This document shows positions 1 through 11,892 of a DNA stretch of 64,000 nucleotides, in pieces. Numbering within the stretch: position 1 is the stretch's first letter; each line of letters opens with the position of its first letter. The position numbers and the translations under genes are program-made. The DNA lies in assembly GCF_965363235.1 (NCBI RefSeq), contig NC_134846.1:74374724-74438723 (forward strand). The letters are read 5' to 3'. The notes beneath the pieces are model-generated. The model was not told the DNA's origin. It ran no database searches and was given only the letters and a program-made list of their open reading frames with translations. The stretch is from Mytilus galloprovincialis. Its lineage: Eukaryota > Mollusca > Bivalvia > Mytilida > Mytilidae.

Positions 1-31
1 GTCTTAGAATTTTAAAAGTCCTTTAAAAGTG

Positions 32-124
32 GGACGAAAGATACCAGAGGGACAGTCAAACTCATAAATCAAAAATAAACTGACAACGCCATGGCTAAAA
101 ATGAAAAAGACAAGCAGACAAACA
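32..124 (+). repeat. Dispersed mollusc repeat, partial copy
   Basis: This starts with 'gggacgaaagataccagagg' and runs through 'acgccatggctaaaaatgaa'. The same sequence recurs at 38935-39172 (longer), 52376-52456 and 56781-56870, and in reverse at 54957-55070 and 56897-57115. It is non-coding here. I recognise it as a high-copy family in mussel genomes, and its class is unknown to me. Confidence 0.8.
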
Positions 125-365
125 GGTGTTTATTTGTTATTTGACTTATAATTGGGACAGTTTGGGCACCTTTGATGTTATCTTGATAAATTAGTGTAAC
201 TATACAATAAAAAGTTCATAATAAACAAAATAAAGTAGACAATGAAGACAATAAATTTCTAGTGGCTGCAAAGTCTTGGATTTTAATTTCTCTAGTAAAG
301 AAATTACCTGGTATATGAAAAATGTTAAAATATTTTTATTACATTAATGATTTTGTATATTTCAG

Positions 366-3300
366 TGGATGAGATTGTACAGTTTATCAAGATTGAAGCT
401 GGACCTGAACAAGCTGATTTCTGGACCTGATTGTAAACATACAGAAGACAATGTCAAGGCTTTACATAAACAAGTTTCAGCGAAGTATGTTTGCATTTCT
501 GATTTCAAACTACTATAATTTTGATTTTGTGATTGAAACCTTATATATAATACATAATAATTTGTTATAAAATGGTTTCATTGATAATTATCCAGTAGAC
601 TTCAAGCTAAAATTATTTGAAACAACCAGGAAAACTTGGAAAAACAAAAAAATCTGGGGAAAACCCTTGAAAGTTAACAGGAAGTTTTAAAACAAATTGA
701 ATTACCTCCCTTGTGCTCAATGATTCCTAAAAATTGGCACCTGTATGTTAAACAGATACTCATGAGCACATTTTGTTGGTGAAAAGAATGATAGAGTTGA
801 ATCCTGATCTCAATCATGCTTGATGCAAACAGTCTTCATTGTTTTGCAATGCTATTTATCACTGATAATCATGGCAACCCTGTATAATAAAAAAGAACCT
901 AGATAAACTGATTTTAGTATAATTGACATACATTTTCATACTTTGTTTAGATACTGTGAAATATTCCCAAGTATTAATGTGAAAGGAACAATAAAACATC
1001 TACAGTTATTACCACATGAACTGAAGGAATATGAGGCACAAACAGAGAAAGTATTAAAGAGATATTTAAAGAGATTACAGTGGTTATTAAGTGGTATGTA
1101 AACATAATTTTATATTTTGAATATTACACCAAACCAGGAAAAATTTATCATTTATTCATTGTGTCAAAAAATCTTTTTTTTCTGAAAAATAGTTCTGGGT
1201 CAATATTTGGATAAAACAATTATAAATGGGATTAAAACCAATAAGTTAAAGTCCCATAGACAAATATTTTCTCTCATCTGTTCTTAACATATATCTTCGT
1301 GAACTTGTCAATGAAATGTATATGAATTAACAATTTACAAGGATAAGATAACTGATGTTGCATGGAGAAAATATTTACAGTAAATAATTAAGTTGCTGTT
1401 TTTTTGCTTCCAGGTAGCAGGAGAGTGTTTGGAAATATAGTTCATACAAAGTGTATGATTCTAGTTGATACATCAGGATCTATGGACCCATATATGAATG
1501 AGCTCAAACAAGAACTGGCTTCACTTGTATGGGATCAACTCTACAGGCTTGGTGCTAGGTCAGTATAAACATGTATATTAAAAAAAACTGAAGTTTTTAA
1601 TTAAGTTTGTCTCACTCCTTTTGGCAGTTTTGGAGTTGATGCAATTCCCTCAGTTCTTGTTTTTTACTTTGATTTGAAATTTCTTTAATGATTTATGACA
1701 TGTGAACGTTGGTAAACTACTGTTGCCTCTAATTTGTGTTTTATATTTCATAAGTCTAATCTATTCATAAGTCTAATCTATTCATAAGTGACTGGTGATA
1801 TTCAAGTTAGTATGCAGGTAAAACACTTTCCTTACCTTAATTAGATGTATTGATTATTTACCATGGAATTATTTGGATATTTATTTTGAGTAGAAAAGTA
1901 CTAACTTCATATAGATGTATTGAAATTTGTCAGATTTAATCTTATTGAAAAATAAAAATATTATTACTAATGGAATTAAATAATTAAACTAAATCTCTTA
2001 TCTTAGAAGTAGACATTTAATATAACTCATAATTAAAAAGACAGCAGATTTCATATTGTCTGATCTCTATTTCATTCCAGATTCAACGTTGTGAGGTTTT
2101 CTGGTAATTGTGAGAATTGGTTTGACAGATTACAGCCAGCTACACAAGAAAACTGTCATGATGCTGTCAACTGGTCATCCAAGTTTAAAGCTTCAGGCAA
2201 TACATGTACATTGGAAGCACTAAAGGTGGGGTACTTACTTGGAAATATTTATGTACAGAAAAGCTATATTACATTTATATTTGATCTTAAGTTTTATCAT
2301 GTACCTGGATCTACCTGTTTTAGTAAACCTCTTGTTCTTAAGTTTTATGATGTACCTGGATCTATCTGTTTTAGTAATCCTCTTGTTCTTAAGTTTTACC
2401 ATGTACCTAGATCTATCTGTTTTAGTAATCCTCTTGTTCTTAAGTTTTATCATGTACCTGGATCTACCTGTTTTAGTAAACCTCTTGTTCTTAAGTTTTA
2501 TAATGTACCTGGATCTATCTGTTTTAGCAGTGTTTTCCTTTTTTCACTAAGGTAAGGTGGGTGTTTTAAAAAAATAACTTGCAACCGGGTGGGTTTTTTT
2601 TAAATGTCCAACCTTTTTTAATTTACTGTGGGTGCACGTGGGGGTCACAGAAATAAAGATTAGTATAATATTCACATTTTATGGAGTTGAACAAACATAA
2701 ATAGAAGTAGTCATATTAATTGTCAAATATTCTTTGATTTTATTTTTCAAAAATTTATCTCTTTTATCTCTTCTTTCATTTACAATTTTATGCATCAGCA
2801 TGGATTTAAGGCCTTTCGATCCAGGTTTCTGTTCTGTTTCTTGCTTTTGTGCCGTATTTTTGGCACACAGAACAGTAGTATCCTTCCTCTGTGACTATAA
2901 GTCATTTTGAAGTCTTGCTCATATTTGTCTTCACTTGCGTGTCTTTTCCGTTGTTTGGTTGATTTTTGTTCAATTTCCTTAACTTCAATATTACTATCAA
3001 TTTTATTTAACTTATTTGGTCTAGTATTTTCTTTATCATCATCGTCATCTTCTTTTCTTTCCCCCGATTGATTAATGAAAACATTGAAATTTGACGATTG
3101 GACGCCATCTTTGTCAATGAAAACAAGGCGGGATTAGTATTCAAATTTTAACGGTACGGAACCGAAAAAAATCCGGATTTTGAAAAAAAAGCCGACCACC
3201 TCCTAAAATCGAAAGGTGGTCGGCTTTCAAAAGAAGGTGGTCGGCACACCCGGCTTAAATGCCGAATGGAAAACACTGTTTAGTAATCCTCTTGTTCTTA

Positions 3301-6300
3301 AGTTTTATCATGTACCTGGATCTACCTGTTTTAGTAATCCTCTTGTTCTTAAGTTTATGATGTACCTGGATCTACCTGTTTTAGTAAACCTCTTGTTCTT
3401 AAGTTTTATCATGTACCTGGATCTACCTGTTTTAGTAAACCTCTTGTTCTTAAGTTTTATAATGTACCTGGATCTATCTGTTTTAGTAATCCTCTTGTTC
3501 TTAAGTTTTATCATGTACCTGGATCTACCTGTTTTAGTAATCCTCTTGTTCTTAAGTTTATGATGTACCTGGATCTACCTGTTTTAGTAAACCTCTTGTT
3601 CTTAAGTTTTATCATGTACCTGGATCTACCTGTTTTAGTAAACCTCTTGTTCTTAAGTTTTATGATGTACCTGGATCTATCTGTTTTAGTAATCCTCTTG
3701 TTCTTAAGTTTTATAATGTACCTGGATCTATCTGTTTTAGTAAACCTCTTGTTCTTAAGTTTTATGATGTACCTGGATCTATCTGTTTTAGTAAACCTCT
3801 TGTTCTTAAGTTTTATCATGTACCTGGATCTACCTGTTTTAGTAAACCTCTTGTTCTTAAGTTTTATCATGTACCTGGATCTACCTGTTTTAGTAAACCT
3901 CTTGTTCTTAAGTTTTATAATGTACCTGGATCTATCTGTTTTAGTAAACCTCTTGTTCTTAAGTTTTATGATGTACCTGGATCTATCTGTTTTAGTAAAC
4001 CTCTTGTTCTTAAGTTTTATCATGTACCTGGATCTACCTGTTTTAGTAAACCTCTTGTTCTTAAGTTTTATCATGTACCTGGATCTACCTGTTTTAGTAA
4101 ACCTCTTGTTCTTAAGTTTTATCATGTACCTGGATCTACCTGTTTTAGTAAACCTCTTGTTCTTAAGTTTTATGATGTACCTGGATCTATCTGTTTTAGT
4201 AAACTTCTTGTTCTTAAGTTTTATCATGTACCTGGATCTACCTGTTTTAGTAAACCTCTTGTTCTTAAGTTTTTGTTCTTAAGTTTTATCATGTACCTGG
4301 ATCTATCTGTTTTAGTAAACCTCTTGTTCTTAAGTTTTATCATGTACCTGGATCTATCTGTTTTAGTAAACCTCTTGTTCTTAAGTTTTATCATGTACCT
4401 GGATCTATCTGTTTTAGTAAACCTCTTGTTCTTAAGTTTTATGATGTACCTGGATCTATCTGTTTTAGTAAACCTCTTGTTCTTAAGTTTTATGATGTAC
4501 CTGGATCTACCTATTTTAGTAAACCTCTTGTTCTTAAGTTTTATAATGTACCTGGATCTATCTGTTTTAGTAAACCTCTTGTTCTTAAGTTTTATAATGT
4601 ACCTGGATCTACCTGTTTTAGTAAACCTCTTGTTCTTAAGTTTTATGATATACCTGGATCTATCTGTTTTAGTAATCCTCTTGTTCTTAAGTTTTATGAT
4701 GTACCTGGATCTACCTGTTTTAGTAATCCTCTTGGTCTTAAGTTTTATGATGTACCTGGATCTACCTGCTTTAGTAAACCTCTTGTTCTTAAGTTTTATG
4801 ATGTACCTGGATCTATCTGTTTTAGTAAACCTCTTGTTCTTAAGTTTTATCATGTACCTGGATCTACCTGTTTTAGTAAACCTCTTGTTCTTAAGTTTAT
4901 GATGTACCTGGATCTACCTGTTTTAGTAAACCTCTTGTTCTTAAGTTTTATCATGTACCTGGATCTACCTGTTTTAGTAAACCTCTTGTTCTTAAGTTTT
5001 ATGATGTACCTGGATCTATCTGTTTTAGTAATCCTCTTGTTCTTAAGTTTTATCATGTACCTGGATCTATCTGTTTTAGTAAACCTCTTGTTCTTAAGTT
5101 TTATGATATACCTGGATCTATCTGTTTTAGTAAACCTCTTGTTCTTAAGTTTTATGATGTACCTGGATCTATCTGTTTTAGTAATCCTCTTGTTCTTAAG
5201 TTTTATCATGTACCTGGATCTATCTGTTTTAGTAAACCTCTTGTTCTTAAGTTTTATGATGTACCTGGATCTATCTGTTTTAGTAATCCTCTTGTTCTTA
5301 AGTTTTATCATGTACCTGGATCTATCTGTTTTAGTAAACCTCTTGTTCTTAAGTTTTATGATATACCTGGATCTATCTGTTTTAGTAAACCTCTTGTTCT
5401 TAAGTTTTATGATGTACCTGGATCTATCTGTTTTAGTAAACCTCTTATTTAGAAGCATATACAAAACAGTATGAAATTAACAGGTTCCTACACATTTATA
5501 GACTTTGTTTTTTAGTGATAAATGAAATGACAAAAAAAAGAAATTAAATTCACTGATACATTAAAAACTGTAATAAAAAAATGTATTTAATTCATTTATT
5601 TCACAGATGGCTTTTGATGATCCAGAAATAGAAGCTATTTACATGTTAACTGATGGTAAACCAGATACTAGTACATCACTTATACTTAGAGAGGTTGGAG
5701 AGTGGAATAATGAAAGAAACATTCAGATCAACACAATATCATTTAACTGTTCTGATAGGTGAGTGTGATACACAAGTGCTTGATGCATACTAAGAGAAGG
5801 AAGGGGATGGAAAAATGATTTGGATTGACAGTGTTCATAAGATTGACACACTAATACTCCTGCATACTTAAAGAGGATGAAGAATAGAAAAATAAAAGAA
5901 TAGCTCAAATCAATGCAATATTGCCATAGCCTTTAATTGTCAACAATTTCAATTATTATGATCAGTATTTAAATCTTCAATTGAAGTAACCTCAAGTCTC
6001 ACAAGTAAGTTACAAAACACTTCATAGCCTAAAGGGAAAATCTCAAAAGCAAGAATGAAGAATATCAAAATGAACACTTTTTTAGACAACTTGAAATCTT
6101 CAGCATGTGAGATTTTCAGTCTGGGACATGACTTATGCAAGTTAGAAACAACCTCAAGAGTGTACTGCAGAATTGAGGGAATGCATATGTAAAAAAACAC
6201 CTCCCTTTTACTTATTACTGTCACATTTTTATGATCAGATATAATTTTTAAGTGAAAGCTGAACTATCTGGATATTTTTTAATAGAAAAAGGTGATATTT

Positions 6301-8367
6301 ATATATTTTAATTTACAGCACTGCCAACAATTTCCTTAAGTTATTAGCCACACAAACAGGAGGACGATTCCACATGTGCCACAGTGATTTTGATGCTCAA
6401 TTATTTGCACACAAATTACTAACTGAAGGCTTTGGAGATACAGAGGTAAAACAGTAGGAATGCTCAATACATTACACACATACATATATTTGTGGTAAAA
6501 AAAATCACAATTGTGACTATCATAGACATAGGTGAACAACAATGCATTGCTGACCGTTATAGTACTATAAATTAAAGATATAAAGAGAACTGCAATGCTT
6601 TCTAGAAATGAGCATATAAGCTGAAAGTAATTAAATAAATCAGTTTTTTAGCCTTGCTGATATGCGAACAGAAAGTACGAAAGTTTGGTGTCTGATTTTA
6701 TTTGAATAAGTTTTCCAAAATATTATATATAAAAAAGATGTGGTATGATTGCCAATGAGACAACTGTCCACAAGAGACCAAAATGACACAGACATTAACA
6801 GCTATAGGTCACCATACAGCCTTCAACAATGAGCAAAGCCAATACCGCATAGTCAGCTATAAAAGGCCCTGATATGACAATGTAAAACAATTCAAACGAG
6901 AAAACTAACGGCCTTATTTGTATAAAAAATGAACTTTAAATGCACACTTGACTAATTTTTGTATTTGCAAATTGCCTTTAGTATTGTCCTATAAATAACA
7001 TAAAAATAAGAATATATAACTCTGGTCCAACAGTAATCAGAATTTTAGATTTTATTTTTTAATACACCTTTATTGGTTTTCCTCAATTTAAAACAATTCA
7101 GAGTTACGCTAAAGTTGCTTTTATGGATTTTTTTTTATAAATCTCATGTTATATTTTTTCAGTATCCACATTTACCTGAATTTGAGGGTGATGATCTACG
7201 CAGACTTGGACAAGAAATAGCTCTTGCTAGAAAATACTTGGCCAAGGCAAGACAGTACAGGTATGTATTGTTATTGTGAGGCTGATTTTTATGTTTTTGT
7301 TAATTTGAAAATTAAATGTTATCTATATTGACATGGAAACTATATCAAACAGGAGAACTTACAAGTAAAAAAAAGTTAAAAAAGAAATTAAAACAGAGAA
7401 TTTTTTGGATTAAGAGTTTATTAAGAATTCTAGTTTATGTAATCTTCACTATACAATGACTTAATTTAAAATCTGAAACTCATACATTGAAAAATGGTTA
7501 AGATGGATTTATCATTGTTAAAAATACAATGCTATTCTGATTCTGATTCTGTTAAAATTTTGGGGCAAAATATGAATAGTCAAAGTTTGGAAATTAATTT
7601 TGAATCTAATGAGTATTTCATTGTATTGACATAAAATAATTTTCACCCTTGTTTCTGCTTTGAAATTTTTCATATTTTTCACTTTCTTATAGATCTTTGT
7701 ACCAATCAAAAGTGTCAACAAGCGAAAAGCCTGCATCTAATAAAGGTGAGCATAATCAAACATTTTATTTGCAAAACAAAGCTAAAGGTATTGTAAGCAA
7801 ACTTCATAATTTAATTACTTTTTTCTAGTGTAAAATAATTGTACTTACACAGGCAAAATGCCACACATGTGCACATTACTTTCACATGTGTGTCACAGGA
7901 ATGTGTTAGAGACATTTCCCAACAACGCATGTGACACTTGTGTTGAAAATGCATATGATACACATGATTTAAACATTTTAAGCAATGATTAATATTGTCA
8001 GTCAAGAATTGATTACTTTCATAAACATATTATCTTTATATAAAGGATTTATGTAAGTTCAACTGCAATGAAATCTTGTAAATAATCTTGAGATAGAGGC
8101 AGACACAATATTTCTTATATAACTTTTTAACACTTCATTTACAATAAGTATACCAAAGATGTTAAGTGTCCAGTTTTGGAAGCATTAGAAAAATCCTAGA
8201 TAGTACCTGGGGAAGAGTTATCTTTTTACTGTTTCAGTGTCAAATTTGTTTATAAGACAGCAAAGTTTCCTGGATAAATTAAAAGATTATTGTAAAACAT
8301 TGACATTTTATTTTCAGGAAATGCTCCTCCTTTCATAGTAGGGAGACCAAGAACTTCGGCCAGATGA
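366..8367 (+). CDS. von Willebrand factor A domain protein, VWA3A/VWA3B-like, 3' part of gene
   Basis: Nine exons are read in one continuous frame: 366-484, 951-1093, 1414-1558, 2081-2225, 5607-5758, 6319-6445, 7163-7260, 7693-7745 and 8318-8367 (stop TGA 8365-8367). They sum to 1032 nt, or 343 residues plus stop. Each junction has GT/AG and matching phase. The vWA fold is visible. MIDAS DxSxS is D106-T-S-G-S110, preceded by the hydrophobic strand CMILV. The MIDAS Thr lies in GNTCTLEAL (about 177-179), and the MIDAS Asp is D200 in LTDGKPDTS. A conserved tail follows (FLKLLATQTGGRFH, then EGDDLRRLGQEIALARKYL). The order and tail motifs fit the VWA3A/VWA3B family, proteins of about 1200 residues linked to cilia by expression. 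I cannot separate A from B by eye. The 5' exons lie before base 1, so this is a partial gene. Its 3' end faces the DNAAF5 3' end. Intron 4 (2226-5606) carries a large minisatellite and a transposon insertion. Confidence 0.85.
2285..2527. repeat. 51-bp minisatellite, first block (about 5 units)
   Basis: Tandem units of 51 bp of the form 'cttaagttttatcatgtacc' + 'tggatctacctgttttagta' + 'aacctcttgtt' lie in the VWA3 intron just after exon 2081-2225. Units vary at a few sites: tcatg/tgatg/taatg, ctacc/ctatc and aaacc/aatcc. The array is cut by the element at 2528-3278 and continues beyond it. Confidence 0.95.
2528..3278. mobile_element. hAT-like DNA transposon remnant, 751 bp, inserted in the minisatellite
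   Basis: The ends are exact inverted repeats: CAGTGTTTTCC at 2528-2538 and GGAAAACACTG at 3268-3278. They are flanked by the direct repeat TTTAG (2523-2527 and 3279-3283). Removing the element plus one TTTAG restores a normal 51-bp unit, so the target duplication is 5 bp. CAG..CTG ends and a decayed transposase N-terminus on the minus strand suggest the hAT superfamily. Classic hAT elements duplicate 8 bp, and some animal hAT groups are described with 5 bp. Near the right end, GCCGACCACCT and AGGTGGTCGGC form an 11-bp hairpin stem, with a further copy of the motif next to it. Confidence 0.85.
2800..3108 (-). pseudogene. Decayed transposase N-terminal fragment inside the 2528-3278 element
   Basis: On the minus strand an ATG at 3108 in good context opens a short frame beginning MASNRQISMFSLINR. 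After frameshifts it continues as an acidic and basic linker (KEDDDDDKENTRPNK) and then YYCSVCQKYGTKARNR. This layout resembles the start of hAT-type transposases, with a SxxxFF-like start, a charged linker and a CxxC zinc-binding module. At least two frameshifts are needed, and no catalytic region is present. The assignment is by eye. Confidence 0.5.
3279..5450. repeat. 51-bp minisatellite, main block (about 42 units)
   Basis: This continues the 2285-2527 array. Because 51 is 17 codons and the unit lacks stops in several frames, long open frames appear on both strands (repeats like MYLDLPVLVNLLF on plus and IKLKNKRFTKTGRSRY on minus). They break only where units lost a base (about 3354, 3558 and 4896) or are truncated (about 4262-4290). 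The block lies wholly in an intron between exons 2081-2225 and 5607-5758, so it is taken as non-coding. Each unit carries TCTGTTTTAG and TTGTTCTTAAG, which resemble 3' splice sites. Confidence 0.95.
6735..6910 (+). repeat. Dispersed repeat ('gtggtatgattgccaatgag' family)
   Basis: This contains 'gatgtggtatgattgccaat' and 'cagccttcaacaatgagcaa'. Related copies appear at 20105-20320, 42195-42330 and about 44385-44430, and in reverse at about 28120-28210 and 32960-33030. It is a common bivalve repeat, non-coding, in a VWA3 intron. Confidence 0.75.
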
Positions 8368-9212
8368 AAAATTAGAAGTTGATGGACATTTATAGTGCAT
8401 TTTATCTTTGAATGAGATCTTTTTATTTCGAACATTTATATGGAGAAAAGATCTTATTTGACAGTCTGTGATATATTTTATTAAAAGGCAATTTATATTT
8501 TATATTTTACAACATTTTATCATGTTTTGGGTAATATATGTACATTTTGGATGAAATTTTATTTATTGAGTCTTGTTGTGATAAAAATGTTAAGAGTTGA
8601 TAATTCTCAATTCAAAATGGTATGAAATATTTAAAACAAAGTACAATTGGCATATTGAAGGGAACAATAACAGTAAATGTAATCATGTTATACTGAATGT
8701 TTTTGTGAATTATCACTAGAGTATTTCAGTGTTAATGTTATGTTTTATGTTTTAAGTTGTATTGTTTATGTTTAAAATTAGCTTAACACCTAGTTACTCA
8801 GAAGCTTATTCTTGGCAAAAAACAAAATGAAATATTAAATCAAAATAAATTATAAATGTAAAATTCTGAGTTATAAGCTTTTTAGGTAGAAAAAAAATCT
8901 TGTTAGATAAAAAAATATTAGAACTCTTTATGAATTTCATACTTAAACTTAACAGAATTAGAGAATCTCTGAATATGGTAATGGAGCTGCTATTAGTTAT
9001 ATAGGTTTTGATACTAAATGTTGTATGAATAGAAACTTGTACAAATTGTAAACTGTTTATTGGGATATTTATGCCTACTTGTTTCTTCCTGATCTTCATA
9101 TACCACATGTCAATCAAATATAAGCTAATAATTTTCAAGATTCCAATAGAAGTGTATTAGACAGAATAATTTTTCGGAAGTGAAATATTTACACTAAGGT
9201 GTCAATCATGAA
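8368..9212 (+). other. VWA3 3' untranslated region and AT-rich spacer
   Basis: AT-rich sequence follows the TGA at 8365-8367. An AATAAA-type signal lies near 8843 and weaker variants lie earlier, so the transcript end cannot be fixed. I see no other gene here. Confidence 0.5.
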
Positions 9213-9397
9213 TACTATGAATTCATTTATTTTCGTGGGTATCAATTTTTGTGGATTGAGGATTGTGGATGTTTTATTTCATGGTTTTGCCAATCTCTTC
9301 ATGCAAAAACCTATAGAAAATTTGCAATTCTTTAAACATTTGAATTCATAGTTTAGCAGTACCAACAAAACCCAACAATAATAATGAATCCAGAGTA
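9213..9397. mobile_element. MITE-like element with TA ends, about 185 bp
   Basis: The left end TACTATGAATTCATTTATTT and the right end AATAATAATGAATCCAGAGTA-type are imperfect inverted repeats bounded by TA. Internal text such as 'ttcgtgggtatcaatttttg' matches a bivalve repeat I have seen often. TA ends suggest a Tc1/mariner-type relationship. Confidence 0.6.
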
Positions 9398-9699
9398 TAT
9401 CAAAACATGTCAGGCATGAAATTTTCCTATATACGTTTATCATTTGATTATGCATGCTTGTTGAAACTAGTCTGTGAATGTATTTTACAGTATTTGTTAA
9501 AAATATACAGAGTAAATAATAGTCTATTAATTCTTTTTTTTTTGTTTATTGGTCACATGCAAGAAATCTCATTAACCATTATCTCAAATCATTTCAATTT
9601 GTGAAGAATTTTTAAAATCCAGTAGTGCATTCCAAAATAAAGTCATCCTGGTCTTGAAGCAGTCTCAAGGTATCATGCTCTCTAAGGGTGTAGTAGGTT

Positions 9700-10545
9700 G
9701 TGTGTTCGGGTCAAGTAGGATAAACGGTACTGTAGTTCCTTCGGAAGAACAGAGTAATAAATCGGTATATCTTTAGAAGTAAATCGGTTTATAAGAACAT
9801 AAACTGACAGACTGACAGGTCGACAGGTTGACACTATGAAGGTCGACAAGTTGACAGTTTGATAAGTGTTAAGGTCGACAGGTTGACAGGTTGAGAAAAT
9901 GTTAAGGTCGACAAGTTGACAGGTTGACAAATGTTAAGGTCGACAGGTAGACAGGTTGAAGGGTTTAATTTTACAATTAAACAAGTACATCATCCATTAA
10001 GTAGAATAAAATTAACTTCAGTTTTTAACCTTTTTTACAAGTATTGACTTATAACTTTTATATCTGTTCGCTGTCAATCTGTTTACCATTTGTACATTTT
10101 ACATTTCTCAAAATGAAATTGTCAACCTGTCGACTTGTCGATCTGTCTACCAGTCACTAATAATACTATTTTATACTTTATATATGCTCTCAAGTTGTCA
10201 ATCTGTCATTTTGTCAACTTGTCAACCTGTCGACTTGTCAACCATAACTTACTTGTTATTATATTAAATTATCAACTTATCAACCTGTCGACTTGTCAAC
10301 CTGTTAACCACTTATTTCAACCATAACATTTTTAAAATTGTCAACCTGTCGACTTGTCAACCAGTCAATCACTTATTCCAACCATAACGTTTTTAAAATT
10401 GTCAACCTGTAAATCACTCATTTATTTCAGTTTAATGTAAAATTTAAACAGTTTTAACTTTCTTACCCATGAATACATATGCGTATGAATTTATTGCAAA
10501 AGCCGGAACTATAGTACCGTATATCCATGCCCGACTGAGTATAAC
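9700..10545. mobile_element. Foldback element carrying GTCGAC/GTTGAC arrays
   Basis: Flank 9708-9740 ('tcgggtcaagtagg...cggtactgtagttcc') is an imperfect inverted match to 10504-10531 ('ggaactatagtaccg...catgcccga'). Inside, 9810-9958 is a short-period array of 'gacaggtcgacaggttgaca' type, and 10118-10405 is the same array in reverse complement ('gtcaacctgtcgacttgtca'). The whole could fold into one long hairpin. I see no coding capacity or clear target duplication. Confidence 0.65.
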
Positions 10546-11070
10546 TAATGACTAATTTTTTTTATTTGCTGCATCTCTGCTAAGCATGCCCTCATTAATG
10601 TGTAAGAGCAAAGACTGATTGGCTTGGAATCAGAAAAGTGTGTTGGGTAGGGTGACAAAGTTTTCTTAGGTACTGTTACCTTGTGAACTAGCATGTTCAA
10701 AATACAGCTTAGCATGATGGTTCAGTACCAAGCAGGTATATCATATTGCAGTAAAATATGTCCGAAATGTGCATTACTTTTGTTGCTGGATGTTACAACC
10801 ATCCTATATCATCATCTAGCAGGCAAAACTAGATTGCACCTGTTGTAGTACTAAGCACATCCCTCTCGTAATGGAAAGTAATGCAAACAGGAAGTGGGTG
10901 TCTGACAGATCTAATAGTGCTCACATATTTATATACTTCATAAGATGCTAACTTGATATAAAATCATTGTTTTCTTTATTACTTAGTATCAGGATGTAGT
11001 TGACTGACAGATTCCAAAGGATTTCCTGAAAAAAATGTGACAAATATTTGTTGGAAATATATTTGTTGTA

Positions 11071-11860
11071 CACACACTGAAATGTCTTTAGCATAAAGGT
11101 TTTACTACTAGTATCACATAAACTTAACATTTTCAAAGATCCATGACAATGATGTCAACTTCAAATCAATTTTGTCGGACCTGTACACCATTAAATTATT
11201 CCATACACCGAATATAGTTGACCTATTGTTTATGTTAATTGAAAAACAGATAACACATTAACCACTGAATTTTGAAAATGAGCTCAAGGTCAGATGATAC
11301 CTGACAGACAGCTATGAATGACTTACAATTATTCCATACATTAAATATAGGTGACCTTTTGCTATTAGTATTTGAAAAACAGACCAAAACACAAAATTGA
11401 TTAATGAAGCATCAAAATGAGGTCATGGTTTCATAAAATCTATCATCAAGACATGTACACCTTACAATGATTTGATTCTCCAAATATAACGACCCTATCA
11501 CTTGTAGACCTTGCAAGGAACCCATATCTCAAATATAGCTATTCCATAATTACTCATAATTAGGGAGTATTTCACATGACAAAAACTAAGTCTTGATTTT
11601 TTTCCAAGCAATCATTGAACCATAAAAATGAGAACAATTTCAATGGACACTTCATGACATAAGGCAACTGCATACAAGGTATTGAGCATCCAAGTCTTCT
11701 ACCCTCTGAAATAATTATGACAGCTTTATACAAACAGTTTATGTTGTAGCTGCTGCCGGAATGTAATCCCTACGACTCCCATTTCGAAGCTAGACAAGAG
11801 ACTATGTTTCATTTGTTCCTTGATAATAGTGTGATTGATGTTTACAGTCAAGAATAACAA
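11071..11860. repeat. Old, diverged copy of the 11893-12968 repeat family
   Basis: It shows the same order of blocks as the next repeat: 'cactgaaatgtctttagca', then phrases such as 'aaaatgagctcaaggtcaga' and 'ttattccatacaccgaatat', then 'aagcatccaagtcttctacc' and a Gly/Pro-codon-like 'gctgctgccgg' tail. It has many substitutions and lacks the terminal hairpin. Confidence 0.7.
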
Positions 11861-11892
11861 ATAAATGGTCTGTCATAAATGAGACTAAATCA

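Noticed and set aside
3279..5450. CRISPR-like regular repeats
   Set aside because: Units are contiguous with no unique spacers, and the genome is eukaryotic.
2239..5474. Several open frames of 70-240 codons on both strands (hydrophobic MYLDLPVLV and basic KLKNKRFTK repeats)
   Set aside because: They are a direct result of a 51-bp tandem repeat without stops. They lie in an intron, and both strands are equally open.
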